From the NCBI GenBank assembly GCA_027039465.1, contig JALWEA010000295.1, positions 1 to 11,344 on the forward strand: DNA of 11,344 bases, written 5' to 3'. Below are positions 1-5,444 of the stretch, in pieces; positions within the stretch are counted from its first letter, which is position 1, and the number at the start of each line of letters is the position of its first letter. Position numbers and translations under genes: made by a program. This DNA comes from Calditrichia bacterium (GTDB lineage Bacteria; Calditrichota; Calditrichia; Calditrichales; Calditrichaceae). The notes under the pieces are model-generated. The model had not been told where the DNA came from. It did not search any database and saw nothing but the letters and a program-made list of their open reading frames with translations.

Positions 1-1920
1 AAAAATCCGGATTTTAGTCATGACGGTAAACGGGTGGCCTTTGTAACGGAAACCAATGGTCTGAACCAATTGAATATTTACCAATTGCCGCAAGATTTGG
101 AGCATGCCAAATTCAATAAAAAAATCTATTTCAGCATGGAAACCGGCGCATTGATAGACCAACCGGGCAAGCCGGAAGACGATTGGCGGCAAGTGGAGTT
201 CAAGGGCGGCAAGATTGAGCAAGTCTTGCGCTTTGATGACGAACGCCAAATTTACCACCCGCGTTGGAGCAACGACGATCAAAAGCTCTATTTCGGAACA
301 TCGATTGAATACGGTCGGGATATTGCCGAATTTGATTTGGCCAAAAAGGAATTCAAGCTGCTGTTGCACACGCCTTTGGAAGAACGCTATCCTGCGGTGC
401 AGCCGGACTCGCCCTACTTGTACTATGTGCAAAGCACAACCGGCATTTACAATATTTACCGGCGTAATCTGCAAACCGGACAAACGGAGCTGCTGACCAA
501 TGTAACCGGCGGGGCATTGTTGCCTTCGGTCAATAAGAACGGGCAGATGGTGTACGCCCTGTATGACAGTTTGGGATATCATATTTATCGTATTGATCAA
601 CCTGTTGCCATTAACCCGGAATGGGCCGTTTACCAAAAGAATTATCTTGCTACGATTCCCAAAAAGAATTTCGATAACACGGTGCCGAAGAATGTGGCCA
701 TTCATCCTTACAAGCGTACCTTCGGCGTTGTGCATATTTTGCCACGCATCATGGTGGATTACGGCACGATTAAGCCTGGCGCTTACGTGGTTTCCGACGA
801 TATCTTGGGTAAGTACAATTTGATCGGCGCGGCGGCCATTAATAAAAATATGGATTACGATTTGTACGGCTATTTTCAAATGAATATTCTCAAACCCAGT
901 CTGTTTGTGGAAGTGTACAATACCAGCGCCAATATTGCCGATACGCTTGGTGTGTCGCGCGGGGGCTATTCGTTAACCTACAACCGTAACGTAAATTTTG
1001 ATTTGACGGAAGCACGTATCGGCATGCAATACTATCAGCATCCGTGGCTAAAGTGGGTGGTGGACGGCGTTTGGCGTCGCTACAATGCCAAACTCGATTA
1101 CAAAAAATTGTACGATAAAATCAAAAAACGTTGGGAGCCGCCGTTTACATTCCATTATAATTATTTAAAAGGTTTCGCACTGGAAGTAAAAATGATCGCC
1201 GATATGATTCACGAAGACCGTAATAAGCATATTGCGCCTTCCGGCGGACGGTACGTGTCTTTTCATTACAGTTTGGAATCCAGTGATTTTCTGCATGATT
1301 TTGCCATTAGTTCCACCGGTTTAAAAGAGGTTTACGACAACTACACTTACAATCAATTCGAAGCCGAATGGGAAGAGTATTTCAAGAATCCGCTGCTGAA
1401 GAGTCATACCTTTTCGATCGGGTTGAAGGCCGGTTACATTGACCGCAAGGTGGATACGTTTTTTGATTTGTACGCGGGCGGCCTGATCGGCATGAAGGGC
1501 TATTCTTATTTCAGCATCGAAGGGCGGCACAAACTGATCGGAACGGTAACCTACCGTTTCCCGATATGGCGCAATATCGACAAGATTATCGGGCATATTT
1601 ATTTTGACAAATTGTACTTCGGCGTGTTTTTCGATTACGGAAATGCGTGGAATTACAGCGATAAGCGTTTCAGCATCAAGCATTTTAAAAAGGATGTGGG
1701 ATTCCAATTGCGCCTGAATACGTTTTCGTATTCCATGTTTCCCACAAGATTCTTTGCCGAGGCTGTTTATCCGCTGGACAAAATTTCCAATTACGACGGC
1801 AGCCGCAGGCGGATCATCGATTACCCGCAGCAATGGCGTTTTTACTTCGGCGCGCTTTATGATTTTGATTTGCGCGAGCGTGTGGGTAGTTTGGGCCGGA
1901 TGGCGCGGAGGCTTTTCTGA
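1..1920 (+). CDS. TolB/PD40-propeller plus Omp85-like barrel protein (5' end outside window)
   Basis: The frame is open at the left edge, so the gene starts upstream; the GTG at 34 is internal to a propeller blade (it follows NPDFSHDGKR) and is not the start. The N-terminal part, to about base 600, has PD40/WD40-like blade motifs: NPDFSHDGKRVAFVT, YHPRWSNDDQKLYFG and RYPAVQPDSPYLYYV. From about base 700 the sequence changes to alternating aromatic/polar strands typical of an outer membrane beta-barrel. Near the end, GGLIGMKGY (MKGY at 1492-1503) resembles the Omp85 loop-6 V-R-G-F/Y motif, and YFGVFFDYGNAWN resembles a late Omp85 strand. The protein ends in Phe. Family knowledge: TolB-like propellers sit in the periplasm, and Omp85 barrels insert or export proteins at the outer membrane. 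I infer a surface-antigen-type outer membrane protein with a periplasmic propeller; its substrate is unknown. A plain PD40 protein with an unrelated barrel is the alternative. Confidence 0.8.
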   Translation, partial: KNPDFSHDGKRVAFVTETNGLNQLNIYQLPQDLEHAKFNKKIYFSMETGALIDQPGKPEDDWRQVEFKGGKIEQVLRFDDERQIYHPRWSNDDQKLYFGTSIEYGRDIAEFDLAKKEFKLLLHTPLEERYPAVQPDSPYLYYVQSTTGIYNIYRRNLQTGQTELLTNVTGGALLPSVNKNGQMVYALYDSLGYHIYRIDQPVAINPEWAVYQKNYLATIPKKNFDNTVPKNVAIHPYKRTFGVVHILPRIMVDYGTIKPGAYVVSDDILGKYNLIGAAAINKNMDYDLYGYFQMNILKPSLFVEVYNTSANIADTLGVSRGGYSLTYNRNVNFDLTEARIGMQYYQHPWLKWVVDGVWRRYNAKLDYKKLYDKIKKRWEPPFTFHYNYLKGFALEVKMIADMIHEDRNKHIAPSGGRYVSFHYSLESSDFLHDFAISSTGLKEVYDNYTYNQFEAEWEEYFKNPLLKSHTFSIGLKAGYIDRKVDTFFDLYAGGLIGMKGYSYFSIEGRHKLIGTVTYRFPIWRNIDKIIGHIYFDKLYFGVFFDYGNAWNYSDKRFSIKHFKKDVGFQLRLNTFSYSMFPTRFFAEAVYPLDKISNYDGSRRRIIDYPQQWRFYFGALYDFDLRERVGSLGRMARRLF

Positions 1921-2098
1921 TGGGGGCTGGGAACTTGGAATTGGTTAATAGTGTATTTGTTAAGAGTTAAGTGTTAAGTGTTAAGGGAAACGTTATTCGT
2001 TATCCGTTATTCGTATATTCGTTAAGCATGATTCGGGAATTAGGAACTGGTAACTTGGAATTTGGAAATAATTTCCAATTTTCAGTTCCAAATTGTAG

Positions 2099-2123
2099 GT
2101 GGAATCGTATTAAGAGACGGACA
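2099..2123 (+). repeat. Dispersed 25-nt motif, copy 1
   Basis: The stretch reads GGTGGAATCGTAT followed by TAAGAGACGGAC. By hand alignment it matches bases 5287-5311 at 20 of 25 positions without gaps, sharing the GAATCGTAT and GACGGAC cores. The inverse of the same motif is at 5125-5150. Here it sits alone inside the heptad-repeat block, without the GGGCGAAGCATTTCC arms that go with it at the other location. Confidence 0.6.
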
Positions 2124-2234
2124 AACCACCCATTGTACTAATCATGGTTTTCGATTAACGAATAACGATAAGACCAGTTCCCAATTCCCAGTTCCAAGTT
2201 CCGAAATTGTTCCGAATTTGAATTCATAATTAAC

Positions 2235-2240
2235 AAAGGA
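2235..2240 (+). promoter_or_regulatory. Shine-Dalgarno AAAGGA
   Basis: AAAGGA lies 9 bases before the ATG at 2250 and fixes that start, which is followed directly by a signal peptide. The second paralogue downstream has the same AAAGGA with the same 9-base spacing. Confidence 0.7.
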
Positions 2241-2249
2241 TGCAAAACG

Positions 2250-3176
2250 ATGCGTGCGTTAGTAAAACTTTTCGCGATTTTATTCATCGTAAATGCGGCC
2301 GTTTATGCCGGTACGACCAAATCGAATTCGGCGGCGCAAGGCAAACTGGTTTTTAATAGTCAGAAATTTGCTTTGTTGCACGGACAAAAAGAAACGCAAA
2401 CGCCTACGCCGAAATTCGACGCTTCGGCCGTGAAAAAGAAGTCGGGTGTGAAGGCTGCTTTTCTGTCGGCGTTCATTCCGGGCGCCGGTGAAGTGTACGC
2501 CAAATCGTATTGGAAAGCGGCTATTTTTGCCGCATTGGAAATCGGTTTTTGGACGGCTAATGTGGTTTACAACAACAAGGGCGATGATGAAGATGCCAAG
2601 ATGCGCCAATACGGCGATGCGCATTGGTCGGCGCAGGTTTATTGGTCGTACGTTTACCAAAAAGCGGTGGAGAAAGGATTGTGGAACGGACAGCCCTTGA
2701 GCGGGCATAAGGATGCGCAGGAACGTTTTGTTTTGGATGACCAATATTACAATCAGGATTTGATAAGAGAATTGTATGCGTTGCAGGATGATTTGGGCTT
2801 TACCCACCAATTGCCGTTGACCAAAACCCAGCAGTACTACGAAATGATTTACAAATATTTGGGGCAGTTCGGTGTTGGCTGGGATGATGTGGCTACGACG
2901 TTTAACGATCCGTATTATTACGAAGTGGATGCCCATTTGGGGCATTTGACGCCAAATATCTCCCGATATCGTTCCATGCGCAACAAAAGCAATCATTACT
3001 ACGATGTAGCCACAACAATGATGAGTTTTGTTTTGGCCAATCATTTGTTAAGTGCTTTTGACGCGGCCTGGACGGTAAAAAAATACAATATGCGGGTCAG
3101 CCAGGCCGTGCGGGTGCAACCTTACGGGTGGCCGAAGGAACCGGCTGTGGTTTACGGCCTGAACATTCGATGGTAA
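2250..3176 (+). CDS. Secreted or membrane protein with PGAGEVY motif, DUF5683-like; paralogue A
   Basis: A protein of 308 residues and unknown function. Residues 1-20 form a signal peptide ending AAVYA, with no lipobox Cys. A low-complexity linker rich in Gln, Thr and Lys follows (about 22-64). Next is the conserved core KAAFLSAFIPGAGEVY (68-83) and a hydrophobic helix (about 88-107). This arrangement resembles Bacteroidota DUF5683 proteins, where a PGxGQxY-type turn joins two helices. The middle (110-245) is hydrophilic and rich in Tyr, Trp and Asp. A second hydrophobic segment (about 252-274) contains SFVLANHLLSAFDA. The last residues, YGLNIRW, look like a beta strand with a terminal aromatic. 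The next gene encodes a clear paralogue 18 bases downstream, so the two are probably co-transcribed. Secretion to the envelope is well supported; an outer membrane end point is only suggested by the C-terminus. Confidence 0.8.
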   Translation: MRALVKLFAILFIVNAAVYAGTTKSNSAAQGKLVFNSQKFALLHGQKETQTPTPKFDASAVKKKSGVKAAFLSAFIPGAGEVYAKSYWKAAIFAALEIGFWTANVVYNNKGDDEDAKMRQYGDAHWSAQVYWSYVYQKAVEKGLWNGQPLSGHKDAQERFVLDDQYYNQDLIRELYALQDDLGFTHQLPLTKTQQYYEMIYKYLGQFGVGWDDVATTFNDPYYYEVDAHLGHLTPNISRYRSMRNKSNHYYDVATTMMSFVLANHLLSAFDAAWTVKKYNMRVSQAVRVQPYGWPKEPAVVYGLNIRW

Positions 3177-3179
3177 AAG

Positions 3180-3185
3180 AAAGGA
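3180..3185 (+). promoter_or_regulatory. Shine-Dalgarno AAAGGA that decides a TTG start
   Basis: AAAGGA lies 9 bases before the TTG at 3195. There is no ATG or GTG in frame ahead of the signal peptide, and the peptide begins directly at this TTG (then NRLFIPILL). The TTG is therefore the likely start codon. Confidence 0.7.
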
Positions 3186-3194
3186 TTTGCAATT

Positions 3195-3908
3195 TTGAAT
3201 AGACTTTTCATTCCTATTTTATTGCTTTTGTTGATTGCCGGATTTGCAAATGCCCAAACGTCAAATAATCCGGAAAATTCCAAACAAAGCGCTGTGCTAA
3301 TGCAAAAATCGACAGCCAATCCCGATTACCGTTCTCCCGGAAAGGCGGCTTTACTTAGCCTGATTCTGCCGGGCACGGGGGAATATTACACCGGCAATCA
3401 CGGCTATTTATCGTTTTTTTTAACCGGTGAGGTATTGGCCTGGGGCGCTTTGTTAGCCAATCAATATTATTTTCGTCATTTGGTGAGCGAGTACAAAACC
3501 TTTGCCCGCGGCCATGCCGGAATTTCATCCGGTGCAAAACCCGATCGCTTCTGGACGGACATCGCCAAATTTGATAATATTTACGACTACAATACTCAGC
3601 GTGAACGGGAACGGTTATTTGACGAATTGTACGATTTGAATCCGGAAAATATGTGGCAGTGGGATAGTCACGACAACCGTTTGAAATACGATGCCAAACG
3701 ACTGCATGCCAATGATGTTGACAACAAACGGGTCTATTTCCAACTGGCCATTGTGCTTAATCATTTGGTAAGCGGAATTAATGCTTTGCGTTTGGCGCGC
3801 AAGCATAATCGCTCGCCGGAAGAACCCAAAACCGGTTTCCACATCGATGCTTATCGGGAAAACGATTGGTCGCATTACGTAGGCGTAAATTTTAATATTC
3901 GATTTTAA
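3195..3908 (+). CDS. Secreted or membrane protein with PGTGEYY motif, DUF5683-like; paralogue B
   Basis: A protein of 237 residues with a TTG start. Its signal peptide is cleaved near residue 20 (AGFANA before QTSN) and it has no lipobox. It repeats the plan of the gene before it. The core KAALLSLILPGTGEYY (50-65) matches KAAFLSAFIPGAGEVY. A hydrophobic helix follows at about 70-90, then a hydrophilic Tyr/Asp/Arg-rich middle. IVLNHLVSGINALRL (186-200) parallels FVLANHLLSAFDAAW, and the end, VGVNFNIRF, parallels YGLNIRW. The shared layout, together with the matching Shine-Dalgarno and spacing, points to an old tandem duplication with strong divergence. It is about 70 residues shorter, mostly in the N-terminal linker and the middle. 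The function is unknown; I infer a paired envelope role. The next gene begins two bases after the stop codon. Confidence 0.78.
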   Translation: MNRLFIPILLLLLIAGFANAQTSNNPENSKQSAVLMQKSTANPDYRSPGKAALLSLILPGTGEYYTGNHGYLSFFLTGEVLAWGALLANQYYFRHLVSEYKTFARGHAGISSGAKPDRFWTDIAKFDNIYDYNTQRERERLFDELYDLNPENMWQWDSHDNRLKYDAKRLHANDVDNKRVYFQLAIVLNHLVSGINALRLARKHNRSPEEPKTGFHIDAYRENDWSHYVGVNFNIRF

Positions 3909-3910
3909 AA

Positions 3911-4810
3911 ATGAGTGAACGCAGCGCCAAAACCGTTTTAATCACCGGAATAACGGGCTATATCAGTCAGTATTTGTTGCTCACCAAACCGGCAGGAGTG
4001 CGTATTGTCGGCGCGGCGCGACGGGACTGGCCGCCGGCTTCACGAGAGAACATTCCCATATTTTCTCTAGATCTCACCAAAAGCCTTTTCCCTCAATTAG
4101 ATGCCATTGATTTAAACATCGACGCTGTTTTGCACACGGCAGCCATGAGCGGTTTGGGTGCCTGTCAAAATCAACCCGAGTTGGCCGAACGCATTAACGC
4201 CCGGGCCACGGCAGAGTTAGCGCAATGGTGTAAACAGCGGGGGGTGCGGCTGGTCTATTTTTCAACCGATATTGTTTTTAAAGGCGACCGTCCGCCTTAC
4301 GATGAAAAAGCCCAACCCGATCCGGTAAATGTTTACGGCCTGACCAAATGGAAAGGCGAACTGGCCGTGCAGGAAGCCGGAATCAATTTTGCCATCGGGC
4401 GAATTGCTTTGGGGTTGGGACGAGGTTTGAATGGTACGAAAAACTTCATCGATTGGTTTTTGGATCGGGTGGAGAAGAAGCAGCCGCTGACTTTGTTCAC
4501 CGATGAGATTCGTACGGCGACTTACGTTGTGGAATTGGCCAGGCGCTTTTGGCAATTGGCTTTGAGCGAGGAAACCGGCATTTTTCACGTTTGCGGCGCG
4601 CAACCGATTGACCGCTTTTCTTTGGGTAAAGCCTTGTGCGATGCCCTAGGCAGGGGGCATGAATTACTAACACCGATTTCACTGCAGGACATGACCGACT
4701 ATCCCAGACCGGTCGATGTCTCTCTGCTTTCCGCACGAGAACTAAACGGCCAACCGTTTAAAATTGCTTCGATTTTGGAGTACGTACCTTATCTGTTTGA
4801 TGATGTTTGA
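3911..4810 (+). CDS. Extended SDR, RmlD-like NAD(P)-dependent sugar-nucleotide reductase family
   Basis: A protein of 299 residues, about the length of dTDP-4-dehydrorhamnose reductase (RmlD). The Rossmann motif at the N-terminus is TGITGYIS (12-19); the third Gly of the usual GxxGxxG is Ser19. HTAAM (75-79) is the strand-4 motif, STDIVF (118-123) carries the active-site Thr119, and YGLTK (142-146) carries the Tyr142/Lys146 pair. PPYDEKAQPDPVNVYG matches the RmlD pattern closely. The C-terminal half is a substrate-binding domain. Family members reduce or epimerise nucleotide sugars in the cytoplasm. No rmlA, B or C gene is nearby, so I do not assign dTDP-rhamnose synthesis. It starts two bases after the previous stop without a clear Shine-Dalgarno, which suggests translational coupling. 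The Ser for Gly at the cofactor loop is tolerated in some SDRs. Confidence 0.82.
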   Translation: MSERSAKTVLITGITGYISQYLLLTKPAGVRIVGAARRDWPPASRENIPIFSLDLTKSLFPQLDAIDLNIDAVLHTAAMSGLGACQNQPELAERINARATAELAQWCKQRGVRLVYFSTDIVFKGDRPPYDEKAQPDPVNVYGLTKWKGELAVQEAGINFAIGRIALGLGRGLNGTKNFIDWFLDRVEKKQPLTLFTDEIRTATYVVELARRFWQLALSEETGIFHVCGAQPIDRFSLGKALCDALGRGHELLTPISLQDMTDYPRPVDVSLLSARELNGQPFKIASILEYVPYLFDDV

Positions 4811-4863
4811 CCTTTGCCAAGTTGTTGTTTTATTTTAATAAAAATGATTGGTGGCGAATACTA

Positions 4864-5067
4864 ATGAAAATAAAAGTGATTGTTCATAAAGCCGAAGAAG
4901 GCGGGTATTGGGCTGAAGTCCCGGCCTTACCGGGGTGCGTAACGCAGGGGGAAACATTCGAAGAATTATTGGAAAATATTTATGAAGCTGTGGAAGGTTA
5001 CCTCTCTGTTGATGTTGAGGAGAAGAAGATACCGCCGGATGTAAAGGTTATGGAGATCGCAGTTTGA
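4864..5067 (+). CDS. hicB: HicB-family antitoxin, short form
   Basis: A protein of 67 residues with the UPF0150/HicB_lk pattern: KVIVHKAEEGGYWAEVPALP, then GCVTQGETFEELLENI and the acidic tail EAVEGYLSVDVEEKK. The ATG at 4864 is chosen because GGTGG (4850-4854) lies 9 bases upstream and the fold begins at once; upstream in-frame codons add only an unrelated tail. HicB binds and neutralises the HicA mRNA-interferase toxin. This short version has no ribbon-helix-helix or helix-turn-helix extension, so it probably lacks its own DNA-binding domain. The hicA start overlaps its stop by four bases (TTGA), the usual coupled arrangement, but hicA is broken. The antitoxin itself shows no damage. An orphan antitoxin is therefore the likely state. 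Confidence 0.85.
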   Translation: MKIKVIVHKAEEGGYWAEVPALPGCVTQGETFEELLENIYEAVEGYLSVDVEEKKIPPDVKVMEIAV

Positions 5068-5128
5068 AAGCCTTGTGTGGTAAAGAATTCGGCATTTATT
5101 GGAAAAGAAAGGCTAACTGGTACAGCGT
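5064..5128 (+). pseudogene. hicA: hicA toxin remnant, frameshifted and truncated
   Basis: From the TTG at 5064 (overlapping the hicB stop) the translation is LKALCGKEF, the classic HicA N-terminus M-K-x-x-x-G-K-E-F. Right after TTC (5088-5090) the homology continues in another frame: RHLLEKKG (5090-5113), a TAA (5114-5116), then LVQR (5117-5128). An intact HicA reads about GKEFC-R-x-L-E-K-x-GW-x-LVR. I therefore infer a small frameshifting deletion after GKEF, and a deletion within the GW-x codons that created the TAA. The conserved GSHH active-site region is absent, and the inverted-repeat element begins at 5125. The toxin cannot be functional. A sequencing error could explain one lesion but not both plus the missing 3' half. 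Confidence 0.72.
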
Positions 5129-5313
5129 CCGCTTCCCGAGTGATTCTGCCGGGCTTGTAGGGGCGAAGCATTTCCCTAACAAATAAAAGAATAATCGATA
5201 CTTTTGGTTGCACAACGTTAAATTTTTAAGTTTGCAATGTCTTGACGGAAATGCTTCGCCCTTACTTCGGACAACGCAAGATGAAAGGCAGAATCGTATC
5301 GAGGGACGGACGC
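5125..5313. mobile_element. MITE-like element with nested inverted repeats
   Basis: The element has two layers of inverted repeats. The outer arms are 5125-5150 and 5287-5313; both ends finish in GCGTCCG / CGGACGC and share the GATTCTGCC / GGCAGAATC core, with about 20 of 27 positions matching. The inner arms are 5157-5175 (GTAGGGGCGAAGCATTTCC) and 5247-5265, which match at 18 of 19 positions around a 71-base AT-rich loop. It encodes no protein. TACA occurs on both sides (5121-5124 and 5316-5319), a possible target-site duplication, though with two extra bases (GC) on the right. The outer motif recurs at 2099-2123. I infer a non-autonomous mobile or spreading intergenic repeat that landed at hicA. 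A large structured RNA hairpin is the main alternative. Confidence 0.62.
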
Positions 5314-5399
5314 GCTACAATATGTCAATAGTAAGAAGTTCATAAGATTTTTTCTGCTTTTATTTGGTTTTTCGTAAAATTTGAATTTCGTAGCTAAAT
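5314..5399. other. AT-rich spacer before the ATPase gene
   Basis: I see no gene and no recognisable remains of the hicA 3' half here. The right part contains the promoter-like TTGAAT at 5381-5386. Confidence 0.4.
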
Positions 5400-5409
5400 G
5401 GTGTAAATT
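5381..5409 (+). promoter_or_regulatory. Candidate sigma70-type promoter for the AAA/DUF4143 gene
   Basis: TTGAAT (5381-5386) and TAAATT (5404-5409) are separated by 17 bases, 36 bases before the ATG at 5445. The -10 box lies inside the left arm of the palindrome at 5400-5434, the usual place for an operator. In AT-rich DNA such matches occur by chance, so this is tentative. Confidence 0.35.
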
Positions 5410-5434
5410 GAACATCGAAAGTTCAAATTGCACC
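5400..5434. promoter_or_regulatory. Palindrome (operator or leader hairpin) before the ATPase start
   Basis: GGTGTAAATTGAAC (5400-5413) is followed by a 7-base loop and GTTCAAATTGCACC (5421-5434). The arms pair at 12 of 14 positions. It ends 10 bases before the ATG at 5445, leaving little room for a ribosome binding site, and no clear Shine-Dalgarno is present. If transcribed, it would form a hairpin that could hide the start codon region; as DNA it could bind a dimeric repressor. There is no T tract after it, so a terminator is unlikely. Confidence 0.55.
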
Positions 5435-5444
5435 GACATTAATT

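Larger units (their letters stand above)
1921..2249. repeat. Gene-free block of 7-bp tandem repeats in both orientations
   Basis: This 329-base gap holds no credible gene. It contains several short arrays with a period of exactly 7 bases. GGAAYTK-type units lie at 1930-1943 (2 units) and 2036-2070 (5 units), and in reverse complement at 2175-2202 (CAGTTCC, CAATTCC, CAGTTCC, AAGTTCC). GTTAAGN units lie at 1959-1986 (4 units). CGTTATT-type units lie at 1991-2026 (about 5, one of them 8 bases), with two reverse-complement units at 2154-2167. Because the first and third types recur inverted on the right, the block can fold back on itself; TTGGAAA-taa-TTTCCAA at 2062-2078 is a perfect local hairpin. 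Heptanucleotide tandem repeats (STRR) are known from cyanobacterial intergenic DNA; that comparison is mine. No promoter or terminator stands out. Confidence 0.85.

Noticed and set aside
1321..1833. Open frame of 170 codons antisense to the barrel gene
   Set aside because: It is covered by the barrel-coding frame, which has clear strand patterns; the reverse frame has none.
1959..2026. CRISPR array
   Set aside because: The repeats are only 7 bases long and contiguous, with no unique spacers and no cas genes nearby.
2280..3044. Long open frame of 254 codons antisense to paralogue A
   Set aside because: It lies wholly inside a well-supported gene with signal peptide and paralogue. Its translation has no recognisable motif and no start signal, so it is a shadow frame.
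3911..4810. Firm rmlD assignment
   Set aside because: The family resemblance is clear, but no other dTDP-rhamnose genes are present and the cofactor loop lacks one of the usual glycines.
4807..4863. Longer HicB reading frame starting at an upstream TTG-like codon
   Set aside because: The added 19 residues do not fit the HicB family, and a Shine-Dalgarno is correctly placed for the ATG at 4864.
5125..5313. Complete insertion sequence
   Set aside because: At 189 bases with no coding frame it cannot encode a transposase; at most it is non-autonomous.
5400..5434. Rho-independent terminator
   Set aside because: The stem has no T tract after it and stands directly before a start codon, so a regulatory role is more likely.
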